A stretch of DNA of 64,000 nt, taken from Alteromonas confluentis (GTDB lineage: Bacteria; Pseudomonadota; Gammaproteobacteria; Enterobacterales; Alteromonadaceae). The stretch covers positions 62,001-126,000 of the forward strand of contig NZ_MDHN01000004.1 in assembly GCF_001757105.1 (NCBI RefSeq), given 5' to 3'. Below the pieces are notes generated by a model. The model made no database searches. It was not told the origin of the DNA and worked only from the letters and a program-made list of their open reading frames with translations. The position numbers were made by a program, and so were the translations under genes. Each line of letters begins with the position of its first letter. The stretch's first letter is position 1. Positions 45,070-55,121 of this stretch are shown here, one piece after another.

Positions 45070-46941
45070 TTAAACGCCCTTCACCGTAATTGACGTAACG
45101 TCTCGTGATACCGCCACGTTGCTGAGCAGTTTTACAAAGCGCCTCACCTGTTGCGTTTGCACAGGAGCAGTTTCAGGCAACTCACAATGTAACGTGGCAT
45201 CACTGAGGCGCTCGTAGATCACTTCCCGACCACCGAGATCGGCAAACTGCCCGGCGTTTCTCATCCGGTAATAATCGTTCGCCAAGGTAATGGCGGGCAT
45301 TGCGAGCAATGCTTCATCAGTAACGCGACTGATATTGCCGCATACCAGCGTTTCCAGTGCGTCACCAACCGTTTTGCTTTGAATGAAAGTAGCCAGAGGC
45401 TGCGGCCATTCACGACCCACATAGCGCTGACGCACCACTTCTTTTAAATGCGCGTCGGTAAACCCCAGATAGTCCGGTGTATCCAGAATGGTTTTATCCC
45501 AGTTTATCAGCCCCGCCTGGTTGCGGTATTGCCACTCTTTAGCATACACAGGGAACAAGGTATCGAAACGGTCGACTTGCTGCTGAATGATGGTATCAAC
45601 CTGAGCACTGCCATCATTGTTCAGGGTAACCACGCTGTAGCCTGGCTGATAGGCAGCCAGCGACGGTACCTGCACATTCACCAGCCCGCCAGTATCTTCG
45701 GGCTGTGCAATGTCGTACAGGTGCATGTGTCCGGCCATGTGCAACCGCAATCCGAGATCAGACAGGATCTGCGTTGTCGATGCTGACGGCATACGTTTGA
45801 GTTGCATGCCGGTGTCTCCGAACAGCTCAGCCAGCTGCTTTTGTGTGTTGTCGTAGAAGTCCGCCATAGGAAAATGGCTGAACGCAATCAGGTGCTTGTT
45901 GTGCTTTTCAGCCCGCTTGACTACGCCGGCAATCCAATCAAGGAGTTCAGGTTTGTAGTCCACCAGCGCGTTGTAACCCGCATTGCCTGAACCATTAAAT
46001 TCCAGCGACGAAACCTTGCCTTTGGGCGTGTACACATTGGCATCGATGGCCAGTAGCCAAAGGCCTTCTACCGGTTCAACCAGATAGCTGGCATCCGGCA
46101 TGAAGATGCAAGATTTGCCGCTCTCTTCAATCTGGTTGCTCTCTTCAGTCGAATTACTTTCCCCACTTTTACTTTCTGGGTCGCACCAGCGCCAGCCACG
46201 CTTACTGACTTCAGCCGTACCAAAGGGTGTTTCATAGAGTAAATCCTGTGAAGACGGGCTAAAGCCCTGTGATTTCAGAGTTTCCATGATGTCAGCATAG
46301 CCCCATTCCCGCAGCGCATTGCTGCATTGCCATGCCGATTGATTCAGGCAGTCGGGGTGGTCAGGACTCATTACCGCTACTTCTTTGCCGCTGCGATGCA
46401 GAAAGTCTTTCTTTCCTCCGGCACGGGAAAAGGGTCGCACAGGGTCATGGTTGCCGGTAATCGCAAAAAAACGCATACCGTATTTATCGGTGTATTCAGC
46501 CAGAATATCAGCCAGCGCCCTCACATTGGCGGGCTGTCCGTCATCAGAAAAATCACCGGGTAACGCCACCAGCTTTATGCCTTTGGCAGCAATTTCATCC
46601 AATGCAGCAAGAAAAACAAAATAGTTTTCATTGAACAGCCGGGTGCTGTTGAGCTGTGCCTGCATGCTGCGCATCAACACCGGTGTTTGTGCTCCCTGCG
46701 TGCTTTGATCTGATGTTCGCGTATCTGCAATTACGGGCAATTCAGAGGCATCTAAGTTTTCAGCTGCCGAGAGGAAATCATGCAAGTGAATGTCTGCAAG
46801 AAAGGCAATTTGTACTTCCTGCGCTTTCTCCTGATTATCAGGTTCCGGCAATTCCGTTTTCACCGCATCAGCACCGCAGCCAGAAAGTAATAGGCCGGCA
46901 ACCATACCAACCACCCATTTTCCCCATAATACCGTTTTCAT
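45070..46941 (-). CDS. Metallophosphoesterase lipoprotein
   Basis: 623 residues from ATG 46941. The lipobox is LLSGC. Calcineurin-type metal motifs appear in order: LADIHLHD (DxH), GDFSDDG (GD), TGNHDP (GNHD), HFP and GHMHLY (GHxH). A polar Glu/Ser/Asn-rich insertion lies near residues 265-285. Such proteins cleave phosphate esters outside the cytoplasm. It is divergent from a PI-PLC-like gene, with which it may release phosphate from lipids or nucleotides. Confidence 0.85.
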   Translation of the reverse strand: MKTVLWGKWVVGMVAGLLLSGCGADAVKTELPEPDNQEKAQEVQIAFLADIHLHDFLSAAENLDASELPVIADTRTSDQSTQGAQTPVLMRSMQAQLNSTRLFNENYFVFLAALDEIAAKGIKLVALPGDFSDDGQPANVRALADILAEYTDKYGMRFFAITGNHDPVRPFSRAGGKKDFLHRSGKEVAVMSPDHPDCLNQSAWQCSNALREWGYADIMETLKSQGFSPSSQDLLYETPFGTAEVSKRGWRWCDPESKSGESNSTEESNQIEESGKSCIFMPDASYLVEPVEGLWLLAIDANVYTPKGKVSSLEFNGSGNAGYNALVDYKPELLDWIAGVVKRAEKHNKHLIAFSHFPMADFYDNTQKQLAELFGDTGMQLKRMPSASTTQILSDLGLRLHMAGHMHLYDIAQPEDTGGLVNVQVPSLAAYQPGYSVVTLNNDGSAQVDTIIQQQVDRFDTLFPVYAKEWQYRNQAGLINWDKTILDTPDYLGFTDAHLKEVVRQRYVGREWPQPLATFIQSKTVGDALETLVCGNISRVTDEALLAMPAITLANDYYRMRNAGQFADLGGREVIYERLSDATLHCELPETAPVQTQQVRRFVKLLSNVAVSRDVTSITVKGV

Positions 46942-47027
46942 TTTTCCCGTCCTGAATTGCGAATGTCGGCCGTTAAAACACACAAAAAATAGCAGCCCAA
47001 CTCACATAGACGTGCACATTGAAAAAA

Positions 47028-47120
47028 CGGGGACAGAGATTTTTCAATGTCATAAAAACTTCATCTCTAATATGACAATTTGATGAATATTAACAGGTTA
47101 GCGAATTTTTGCTGTCCCCG
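47028..47120. repeat. MITE-like palindromic element with CGGGGACAG ends
   Basis: CGGGGACAG (47028-47036) pairs with CTGTCCCCG (47112-47120). Inside, TGTCATA pairs with TATGACA, and TTCATC with GATGAA. GGGGACAG ends with such nested repeats resemble the palindromes tied to REP-associated tyrosine transposases. It fills the gap between two divergent genes. Confidence 0.55.
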
Positions 47121-47170
47121 AAATTTTGCTTTTCGCATCTTCCTCACACATGACTTGTGAGAGAAAACCC

Positions 47171-48226
47171 ATGCGACTTTTAACTACCTTGCTTTTATCC
47201 ATAGCGGCTACGCAAACAACGTTTGCTGATGCACTCACGGATTATCAATGGATTGGCTCGCACAATAGCTACAAGCAAGGTTTGCCAGCGTCGGTTTATC
47301 AATTTCTGGCCAAGAACGACCCGCACGCTGCCAATCAGATTAATTACGGCCACGGCGATCTTGAAGCACAACTGGATTCCGGTTTACGTCAGTTAGAAAT
47401 TGACGTGGTAAATGACCCCACAGGTAATCAATATGATAAACCGGAGCTGGCTACACGCCTTGGCGAAAACTGGCTAAGTAGTGAATCTCAACGGGAACTG
47501 GCGCGACCAGGCTTTAAGGTGCTGCATATACCTCACGTTGATGTGCAATCTCACTGCACCGATTTTGCCGCTTGCCTGAACAAGTTAAAACGCTGGTCTG
47601 AGGCCCATGCTGACCACTTCCCTGTCGTGGTACTGATCAATGCCAAAGAGAACCAGCCTTCTTTTATAAAAAGCCCTGCGCCTGCGCCCTTCACTGCAGC
47701 CACTTACGACCAACTCAATGAAGTCATCCGCACTGCATTAAAAGAGCGCGTTATCACCCCTGACGATATCCGTGGTGACTTCAGCACTCTGCGTGAGGCA
47801 GTGCTTAAACGCGGCTGGCCTGACGCAGACAGCCTGCGCGGCAAATTTATCTTCGTATTCGATGGCAACGTTGAGCAGAACGCGCGCTTCATGGAAAACC
47901 ATACAGGACTAAAAGGTCGCGTGATGTTTGCCTCGTTACCGGCAAACGATGATGGCGCCGCTTTTATGATCATCAACGACCCGTTCACGCAACACACCGA
48001 AATTAGCCAGCGTGTGGCAGAGGGGTTTCTGGTTCGCACCCGTGCGGATGCTGACTTTAGTGCCAGCAATGAAGAAAAAGCAGCGCAAAAAATGGCGGCG
48101 TTTACCAGTGGCGCGCAAATGATTTCCACCGATTTTTATCCCGGTTCTCCTCAGGCAAAACGTGACGGCCACGTTGTCAGTTTTGCCGATGGCGCCCTGC
48201 GCCGGAAAAACCCGGTTTCCCAATAA
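47171..48226 (+). CDS. PI-PLC-like secreted phosphodiesterase
   Basis: 351 residues from ATG 47171, with a signal peptide ending TFADA. The catalytic-type stretches are WIGSHNSYKQG (first histidine), LEIDVVNDP (acidic metal ligands) and HIPHVD (second histidine). It fits the calcium-dependent phosphoinositide-specific phospholipase C1-like family. It should cut phosphodiester bonds in lipid headgroups outside the cytoplasm. A TonB receptor gene follows 35 bases later and probably shares its transcript. Confidence 0.82.
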   Translation: MRLLTTLLLSIAATQTTFADALTDYQWIGSHNSYKQGLPASVYQFLAKNDPHAANQINYGHGDLEAQLDSGLRQLEIDVVNDPTGNQYDKPELATRLGENWLSSESQRELARPGFKVLHIPHVDVQSHCTDFAACLNKLKRWSEAHADHFPVVVLINAKENQPSFIKSPAPAPFTAATYDQLNEVIRTALKERVITPDDIRGDFSTLREAVLKRGWPDADSLRGKFIFVFDGNVEQNARFMENHTGLKGRVMFASLPANDDGAAFMIINDPFTQHTEISQRVAEGFLVRTRADADFSASNEEKAAQKMAAFTSGAQMISTDFYPGSPQAKRDGHVVSFADGALRRKNPVSQ

Positions 48227-48261
48227 TTCACATCACTCAACATTAAAAACAGGAACACACT

Positions 48262-51012
48262 ATGACAACCACGTTTAAAAAACACGTTCTGGCGGCTTCC
48301 GTCATCAGCGTATTAGGCTCCGTTTCTTCTGCTGCCGTGGCGCAAGAACAACCCAGTGCCGACGACATTGAAAAAATTGAAGTGTCAGGCTTTCGCAGCT
48401 CGCTCATTAAAGCAAAAGATCTGAAAAAAGATGCGCTGGGCACACAAGATACCATTCTGGCCGAAGACATTGCCGACTTTCCCAGCCTGAACCTGGCAGA
48501 ATCCCTGCAGCGTGTACCGGGCGTCACCATTACCCGTGAAGCGGGCGAAGGCCGTCAGATCTCACTACGTGGTCTGAATGCAGACTTCACGCAAGTACAG
48601 TTAAACGGCATGGAAGCACTGGGCACGTCTTCTTCACCCATGGACAGCCGCGGTACCACGAACAACTCACGCTCTTTCGACTTCAACATCTTTGCATCTG
48701 AACTGTTTAACCAAATCGACGTGAAGAAATCGTACTCTGCTGATATGGATGAAGGCGGTATCGGCGGTACTGTAGGTCTGCACACTGCCAAACCTTTTGA
48801 TTACGATGGCTTTAAAGGTGCTATCAGTGCACAAGCGGGTCAGAACTCAAATACCGAGGACACCAGCCCTCGCATCGCGGCTCTGGTTTCGAATACCTGG
48901 GACAAGTTCGGCGCACTGTTCTCCATCGCATACAGCAACCGAGACACCAGCGAACAGGGTTATAACACCTATCGCTGGCGTCCTCGTGATGCCCAGGGTT
49001 CTGACATTTCTGCGTTATCAGCGGAAGATCAGGACGCGGTAAACAGTGGTGATTTGCGCTTCTCCCGTGGTAGCCGCTACTCTTTGTTTAACAGCGACCA
49101 AACACGTCTGGGTGCAACGGTTGCACTGCAATACCGTCCTACCAGCGACCTGTCGATCGGCTTAGATGCGCTGTACGGCAAACTGGATAACAAACGCTCC
49201 GAATTCCACCTGCAAAGCCGTGGTTCCAGCTCAACGGCGTTAGGCTGCACCGGGCCGGACTACGACGACGGCGCGCGCTACTACTGTTCTGAACTGACCG
49301 ACATTGAATACAACAGTAACAATGAAGTGGTGTACTCAGAATGGCGAAACACGGCGCTGCATTCAGAAAGTCGCGATCAAACAGCGAAAACAGAAATCAC
49401 CCAGTTTGTATTCAATGCAGACTGGACGGTGAATTCTGATTTATCGCTATCTGCCCTTGCTGGTCACATGAAGAGCGAATACCAGGACAACAGCGCTAAG
49501 GTGTATCTTGAATCCTTCGGCGACATGACACTGGACTTCCGCCCAGACCGTTTCTACGGCCAGAACACCTATGTCAACGACTACGATCCAACTAACATCG
49601 ATGAGTTCCGCTACCATGAAATCGACCTGCTTGAAAACGAAGTAGAGAACAGTTTCGACGTGGCTAAAATTGATGCCGATTTATTCCTCAATGATATCAG
49701 CAGCGTGAAGTTCGGGTTGTCGTATAAGAAGTTCAAACACATGGACAACTACCTGCAAACCGACAACCTGCTGCGCAGTGAATGGCAGTCGGGTGACGTG
49801 TCTGACATAGTAGACCCAGCCACTGTGTACGTGAACAATGGTCACGAGCGTCAGTCGTGGCTGAGTACTGATGTGAACGCCGTGCTTGCCGACTTCAATA
49901 TCGACCGTAATGGCACCATGAGCCGCACGCCGAACAATGTGGAAGAAGAAACCAAAGCAGCGTATGCGCTTTACGATCTGAACATGCTGTTAGGCGATAC
50001 TGAGCTTCGTGCAAACTTTGGTGTGCGTTACTACGAGACAGAAATTGCGTCGACCGGCCTGGTTAACGACACCAACTATGTCACCATTGAAAGTGACTAC
50101 GACGGCTTCCTGCCAGCGATGAACCTGGCGTGGTATGCCACCGACAATCTGGTGTTGCGCGCCAGTGCGGGTAAGAACCTTACTCGCCCAACGCTAAATA
50201 ACCTGGCCGTTGGCGGTAGCATTAACACCGATCCACTGGCCGGTTCAAGCGGCTTGTCTATCAGTTCTGGTAACCCGTCACTGCAGCCATTCGAAACCCT
50301 GAACATGGAAACGGGCGTTGAATACTACTTTGATGATGTAGGTTACGCAGCGCTGTCTTACTTCCGCAAAGACATCGACAACTTTATCGCCACCACCACC
50401 ATTCCTACGCCGTACGGTGAAACCGGCTATCCTTCAGCCCTGATTGAAGGCGCGGTAGACGAAAACGGTGTGGCGCAGTCTGCCAGCACGCTGTACAACG
50501 TATCGCAGCCACAGAACCTGGAAGACAGCGATTTCAGCGGTTGGGAAGTGGCCTTCCAGCGTGATTTCGACTTCCTGCCAGCACCGTTTGATAAGCTAGG
50601 CGCAATCGCCAACTACACCTATGCGGATGGCGAATCGGTACACAACATTCTGGTAGACGGCGAAAACGTGCAGGTATCCCGTCCGTTCTATGGCCTGTCG
50701 AAAAACACCTATAACTTAACGGTTTACTACGAAACGGAAACCTGGGGTGCACGAGTATCTGCAGCCCATCGTGACGATTACCTGACACAGGTTGAAACTT
50801 CCAGTGATGATCAGGACGAAGCGGGTTTCCACGGCACGACTTACTTTGACTTCTCGGCGTTCTATAACATTAACGAGAAACTGAAAGTGAGCCTGGAAGG
50901 CATCAACCTGAGCGATGAGCGTGAAGAGCAGTACTCTGACTCCGATGATCGCCTGTACAACACCACATTAAGTGGCCGTACTGTTTACCTGGGCGTGACT
51001 TACGTCATGTAA
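48262..51012 (+). CDS. TonB-dependent receptor (Xanthomonas/Caulobacter type)
   Basis: 916 residues with a signal peptide ending AVAQ. The plug has NLAESLQRVPGVTITREAGE and ISLRGLNADFTQVQLNGM, typical of the large receptor family expanded in Xanthomonas and Caulobacter and often used for carbohydrates or other organic nutrients. The barrel ends YLGVTYVM. It lies in line with the phosphodiesterase gene, so may import the released product. Its closest visible relative is the convergent receptor at 51115. Confidence 0.9.
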   Translation: MTTTFKKHVLAASVISVLGSVSSAAVAQEQPSADDIEKIEVSGFRSSLIKAKDLKKDALGTQDTILAEDIADFPSLNLAESLQRVPGVTITREAGEGRQISLRGLNADFTQVQLNGMEALGTSSSPMDSRGTTNNSRSFDFNIFASELFNQIDVKKSYSADMDEGGIGGTVGLHTAKPFDYDGFKGAISAQAGQNSNTEDTSPRIAALVSNTWDKFGALFSIAYSNRDTSEQGYNTYRWRPRDAQGSDISALSAEDQDAVNSGDLRFSRGSRYSLFNSDQTRLGATVALQYRPTSDLSIGLDALYGKLDNKRSEFHLQSRGSSSTALGCTGPDYDDGARYYCSELTDIEYNSNNEVVYSEWRNTALHSESRDQTAKTEITQFVFNADWTVNSDLSLSALAGHMKSEYQDNSAKVYLESFGDMTLDFRPDRFYGQNTYVNDYDPTNIDEFRYHEIDLLENEVENSFDVAKIDADLFLNDISSVKFGLSYKKFKHMDNYLQTDNLLRSEWQSGDVSDIVDPATVYVNNGHERQSWLSTDVNAVLADFNIDRNGTMSRTPNNVEEETKAAYALYDLNMLLGDTELRANFGVRYYETEIASTGLVNDTNYVTIESDYDGFLPAMNLAWYATDNLVLRASAGKNLTRPTLNNLAVGGSINTDPLAGSSGLSISSGNPSLQPFETLNMETGVEYYFDDVGYAALSYFRKDIDNFIATTTIPTPYGETGYPSALIEGAVDENGVAQSASTLYNVSQPQNLEDSDFSGWEVAFQRDFDFLPAPFDKLGAIANYTYADGESVHNILVDGENVQVSRPFYGLSKNTYNLTVYYETETWGARVSAAHRDDYLTQVETSSDDQDEAGFHGTTYFDFSAFYNINEKLKVSLEGINLSDEREEQYSDSDDRLYNTTLSGRTVYLGVTYVM

Positions 51013-51030
51013 GGTTTCATTGAAGAACCA

Positions 51031-51056
51031 AAAAGGGCCGGTTTCACGGCCCTTTT
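51031..51056. terminator. Bidirectional terminator between the two receptor genes
   Basis: AAAAGGGCCG, loop GTTTCA, CGGCCCTTTT. A-run and T-run on both sides allow it to work for both converging receptor genes. Confidence 0.85.
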
Positions 51057-51114
51057 CTGTTCGTATCTGTTTTGTTCTTACCTATCTAGCCCTGATACAC
51101 ATTTTAGTAGTGAC

Positions 51115-54054
51115 TCAAAAACGATACGTTACGCCAACGTAGTAATCCCGTCCGCTTAGCGTGGTGTTGTAAGGGCGGTGAGAGGAATCGGAATACTGAA
51201 TTTCTCGCTGATTGGTGAGATTTGTAGCTTCCAGTCGTAGCTCCCAGTTATCCGCCACATACCAGGCAATAACGGCATCAACATACACGCTTTCTTCGAA
51301 GCCGGTTTCGTCTTCATCTTGCAAAGTCTGGCTATCGACTCGGGCAAGATAATCGTCCCGATAGGTAGCGGAAAGACGAATACTTAAATCGTAGCTTTCC
51401 CAGTAAGCAGTGATGTTCGCCAGCCAAGGCGAAAGAAAGGGTAGGCTTTTCACCGACAGTGCTTCACCGGTATTGGCATTATGGTAAGTCAAATCGCCCT
51501 GGGTGTAACTCACATTCCCCACCACACCCAGATGGTATTGGGGCGACCAGGGCCAGGGCGTCTCAAGTTGAACACTGGCTTCTACACCGTAAAGCCAGGT
51601 TTGCTGGGCATTCTGTGCGCTGACCAATGTCACACTGTCGCTTGCAGATAGCGCTAGCAAGTCCTCGTATTCTGGGAGTCGACTGATTAGTAAGTTGTCA
51701 CTTACATACACAATGTAGTCATCCAGATACTTTGTAAATGCGCTCACTGCAAACCGATTCATGTCGGAAAGATATCGCTCCCAGGCCACATCGATATTGT
51801 AAGCGCTGTAGGGGTTCAGGCTGTCGTTATAGCCATAGAGCGTATTTTCTTCGCTGTCATAGCGTACAGCAGCGGCCAGATCATCTAACTGCGGGCGGCC
51901 CAGCGTTTTACTCACACTCAGGCGCAATGTGTTGTCTGTGGCCAGTCGATAACGCAGATTCACCGCAGGTAGCCAATGGGTGTGACGCAGTGTGCGGTTG
52001 CGGGCGAACTCGCTGTCAGAATCGCTGATGCGGGTTTGTTCGCTTTCAATGCGCAAGCCTGCATCCAGCAACCAGTTTCCCCAATCTGCGCTGAATGAGG
52101 AATACAGCGCCAGGCGCTGCTCGATGATGTCGTCTTGTTCGGTGCTATGCTCACTTTCAGCGGCAGCATGGGTGCCCTTCAGTGCACTTACCTCATTGGG
52201 CAATCCGAAATAACCAAATATCGCATTGGTATTGAGTGTCAGCCAGTTAAGCTTGGGATGAGCGGTGAGAGGCGTGCTGTAGCTTTCGGGCACCGTGCTG
52301 TCTCGTTGCCCGCTTGCCCAGTCAGCCGAAAGGAGATCCTGGATATCATAAAAATCGGTTTGATTGCGAAAATGAACCAGCTCGATGCCGGTCTTCCAGA
52401 TCGTGTTATCAGTCGGCTTGTAGGCTAACGTATAGCGGGCATTGAAAAAATCCGTAGCGGCAAAATAGGCTTCGGCGTCCAGCTCCTTCATTTGCCAGAA
52501 AGTAGGTTGAGTCAGGTCGTCCAGATAGGTGATGTCAGCAAAGCGAGCGTCCTGACGATAATCCACCGTAATATCGGTTTCCCCTTCCATGTAGGCTTTG
52601 TTACTGCGGGGCATATCGTAGCGGGCGAGCTCCCAGCCAATCACACCGCTGCCGGTTAGCGACTGTGCCCAATGATGCTCAACATTCATCACCCATTGAT
52701 TGTAAATGGTGGCCACTTGCTGATAACGACTTTCCGTTCCCACCTGAGCCTGTTCATAGGCCGCGTAGATCAGTTCGTTCTGGTCGTTCACAGCGGCATC
52801 AACGATGCGGGTTTCCCCTTCAATCACCGGAGTCGAATTAAAGCCACGGGGATACAAGTGATATTCGTAACGCTCACCCGCCAGGCGTCCGTGCAACCAA
52901 TCCAGAGTAACGTGGGCAAAGTCGGTTTTATATTCAATGGAAGCCCCTACTCCGGCACGGTCCATGTCACTCTGCCATACCGAATAACGGTTTCCCCGTG
53001 GTATGGTTAACTCGCCATTTTGCCATGCATTGGCAAGCGCTGTTGGCAGGGCGGAGGTATCCGCCCCATCAGGCGGAATACTGCGCCACCGAAACGTATT
53101 TGCGCCCATTTCCTGATAAAAGCGAGTGCCGTAGGCCACAGAGAACAATGCGCCCCAGTGACCACGGGTATTCGACACCATGGCAGATACCCGCTTCGAT
53201 AACGCGTCGGTAAACTGGTTATCACCGGTCTGGGCAGACAGGTTCCAGTGTAAACCGGGGTGGTCGAAAGGGTGCGCGGTTTTAAGCGCCACAATGCCCG
53301 CCATTCCCCCTGTGGGCAATTCAGCATCGTAGGTTTTCAATACCTGAATTTCACTGAACAAATCAGTGGCAAACAAATTCAGGTCGAAAGAACGGTCCCG
53401 CTGCTTTTGAAGCCTGCTATCCATGGGCGAATCGTTGTTCGCCAACACTGTCATACCGTTCAGCGTAACCAGGGTAAAATCCGGGTTTAGCCCGCGCAGC
53501 ATGATTTGACGGCCTTCCCCGGCTTCACGGGTAATCGACATGCCGGGTATACGCTGCATCGATTCCGCCAGGTTGCGATCTGGATAACTGGCAATATCGT
53601 TTGATGCAATCACATCGGAAATCACGTGATTCTCGCGCTTACGCTGACGGGATACATCCAGCGACGCCCGTAATCCTGTTACCGCCACCTCTTCAATAGG
53701 TGCTTGGGGGAGCAGTTCATCAGCCGGACTGATCACGATACCATCGGCGGTAATTTGATATTGCAAGCCGGCGGGGTGTAGCAGCGCCGCCAAGGCTTGC
53801 GGCAAGGTAAACTGGCCATTTACCGCTGGAGCGCGAATGCTCATGTCCACTGCTGCGTCAGTCACAAAAGACTGACCAAACCGCTCAGAGAGCGCCCGCA
53901 AGCTGTCTTTAAGCGGCTGGGATACAATAAAAACGGGAACGGGGGACGGTGAAGAAACCGCAGCGCTAGTGGGTAAGGCAATGCACAAACCGGTCGCCAC
54001 CGCGATGGCGGTGAACGAGAGGCGAAATAGCGTTAAAGGCTTAAACACTTTCAC
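51115..54054 (-). CDS. TonB-dependent receptor with STN signalling domain
   Basis: 979 residues. After the signal peptide, residues about 40-110 form an STN (secretin/TonB N-terminal) domain (PLKDSLRALSERFGQSF onward), which contacts FecR-type regulators. The plug (NLAESMQRIPGMSITREAGE) and the end (NTTLSGRDYYVGVTYRF) closely mirror the receptor at 48262. It lies 11 bases after the fecR-like gene, so it is the target and sensor of the same signalling set. Confidence 0.92.
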   Translation of the reverse strand: MKVFKPLTLFRLSFTAIAVATGLCIALPTSAAVSSPSPVPVFIVSQPLKDSLRALSERFGQSFVTDAAVDMSIRAPAVNGQFTLPQALAALLHPAGLQYQITADGIVISPADELLPQAPIEEVAVTGLRASLDVSRQRKRENHVISDVIASNDIASYPDRNLAESMQRIPGMSITREAGEGRQIMLRGLNPDFTLVTLNGMTVLANNDSPMDSRLQKQRDRSFDLNLFATDLFSEIQVLKTYDAELPTGGMAGIVALKTAHPFDHPGLHWNLSAQTGDNQFTDALSKRVSAMVSNTRGHWGALFSVAYGTRFYQEMGANTFRWRSIPPDGADTSALPTALANAWQNGELTIPRGNRYSVWQSDMDRAGVGASIEYKTDFAHVTLDWLHGRLAGERYEYHLYPRGFNSTPVIEGETRIVDAAVNDQNELIYAAYEQAQVGTESRYQQVATIYNQWVMNVEHHWAQSLTGSGVIGWELARYDMPRSNKAYMEGETDITVDYRQDARFADITYLDDLTQPTFWQMKELDAEAYFAATDFFNARYTLAYKPTDNTIWKTGIELVHFRNQTDFYDIQDLLSADWASGQRDSTVPESYSTPLTAHPKLNWLTLNTNAIFGYFGLPNEVSALKGTHAAAESEHSTEQDDIIEQRLALYSSFSADWGNWLLDAGLRIESEQTRISDSDSEFARNRTLRHTHWLPAVNLRYRLATDNTLRLSVSKTLGRPQLDDLAAAVRYDSEENTLYGYNDSLNPYSAYNIDVAWERYLSDMNRFAVSAFTKYLDDYIVYVSDNLLISRLPEYEDLLALSASDSVTLVSAQNAQQTWLYGVEASVQLETPWPWSPQYHLGVVGNVSYTQGDLTYHNANTGEALSVKSLPFLSPWLANITAYWESYDLSIRLSATYRDDYLARVDSQTLQDEDETGFEESVYVDAVIAWYVADNWELRLEATNLTNQREIQYSDSSHRPYNTTLSGRDYYVGVTYRF

Positions 54055-54065
54055 AACCCGCCCTG

Positions 54066-55052
54066 CTAGCCGGACACCGTTATGACGTAAGCGTCATCCT
54101 TTTCTTCCAGTGAAAGCCCATCAGATTGCGCCAACAATCGCAGACTTTTCGCTGCTTCATTAAGATTGAACCGTCCGGCAATGCGTTGTTTGCTGTTACC
54201 CACTATGTGCACCGGCTTATTCAGATAGCGGGACAATTGCTCGGTTACGATGCCAAGCGGCTGATTATCTACATCCAGCCAGCCACTTCGCCATTCAGGC
54301 AACAGGCTGTCGTCGATTCGGAATGTACGGCGCCAGTTGCCATCTTCCAGGATAACACCCTCACCTTTCACCAGCGTGAGCGACTTGTCGGCAAACACAC
54401 GAACAACACCTTCGTACACTCTGATCACGGTTTGATGCGCCAGTTTATCGATATCAAACGCGGTACCGACGACCTGCACCTTGGTGGTATCGACATTAAC
54501 TACGAAGGGGCGCTCCGGAGCGTGGGCAATATCAAAATAAGCCTGTCCCTGGGTAAGGCTCACTTCACGCAACGCCTGCGTGTGATTCACTTGCAATGAT
54601 GAATTACCACTCAGATAGACCACTGAGCCATCTCGCAACACAGTCGATTCAGTTGAGCCTGCGGGCGTTTCGACGGTCAGCGTCTGCGCCTGGGCCACGG
54701 TCACTGGCGACTCTGCTTGACCGGAGTTGTTGTGTTGTAATCCCAACCAGATAACCAGTACTGCCGCCACCGCCATGCTGGCTGCGATGGCAAACCAGGG
54801 ACGTGCTGTACGACGTATTTCGACGACATCAGGTACAGTGGTAGTTGTTTTATCGTTTCGCTGTCGGTTAGCTAGCTGTATTGCTGCCGCTGCCACCTCA
54901 GGTTGGCCAATCGCCGCTGCAATGCGTGTGAAAGCTTGTTGATGTTCAGGCACAGCAAGCCACAGCGACAATTCAACCTTGCCCTGTTCGTCCAGTTCAT
55001 CAAAACGATCAAACCAGTCTGCGGCCTGATCTAAATGATCTGCGTGTGTCAT
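54066..55052 (-). CDS. FecR-family anti-sigma regulator
   Basis: 328 residues. The N-terminal DUF4880-type domain (AADWFDRFDELDEQGKVELSLWLA) faces the cytoplasm, one membrane helix lies at about residues 88-105, and a periplasmic FecR domain (TVETPAGSTESTVLRDGS) and a C-terminal STN-like region follow. It relays the receptor signal to the sigma factor encoded before it. Confidence 0.92.
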   Translation of the reverse strand: MTHADHLDQAADWFDRFDELDEQGKVELSLWLAVPEHQQAFTRIAAAIGQPEVAAAAIQLANRQRNDKTTTTVPDVVEIRRTARPWFAIAASMAVAAVLVIWLGLQHNNSGQAESPVTVAQAQTLTVETPAGSTESTVLRDGSVVYLSGNSSLQVNHTQALREVSLTQGQAYFDIAHAPERPFVVNVDTTKVQVVGTAFDIDKLAHQTVIRVYEGVVRVFADKSLTLVKGEGVILEDGNWRRTFRIDDSLLPEWRSGWLDVDNQPLGIVTEQLSRYLNKPVHIVGNSKQRIAGRFNLNEAAKSLRLLAQSDGLSLEEKDDAYVITVSG

Positions 55053-55121
55053 CTGTGCCTCTGTTACTTACATTCAATTATATAGATGGTGATTTTATGC
55101 ATTCGGGGACAAAAAGAATGA

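Noticed and set aside
46327..46563. Plus-strand frames inside the metallophosphoesterase
   Set aside because: They are antisense shadows of conserved metal-binding motifs on the minus strand.
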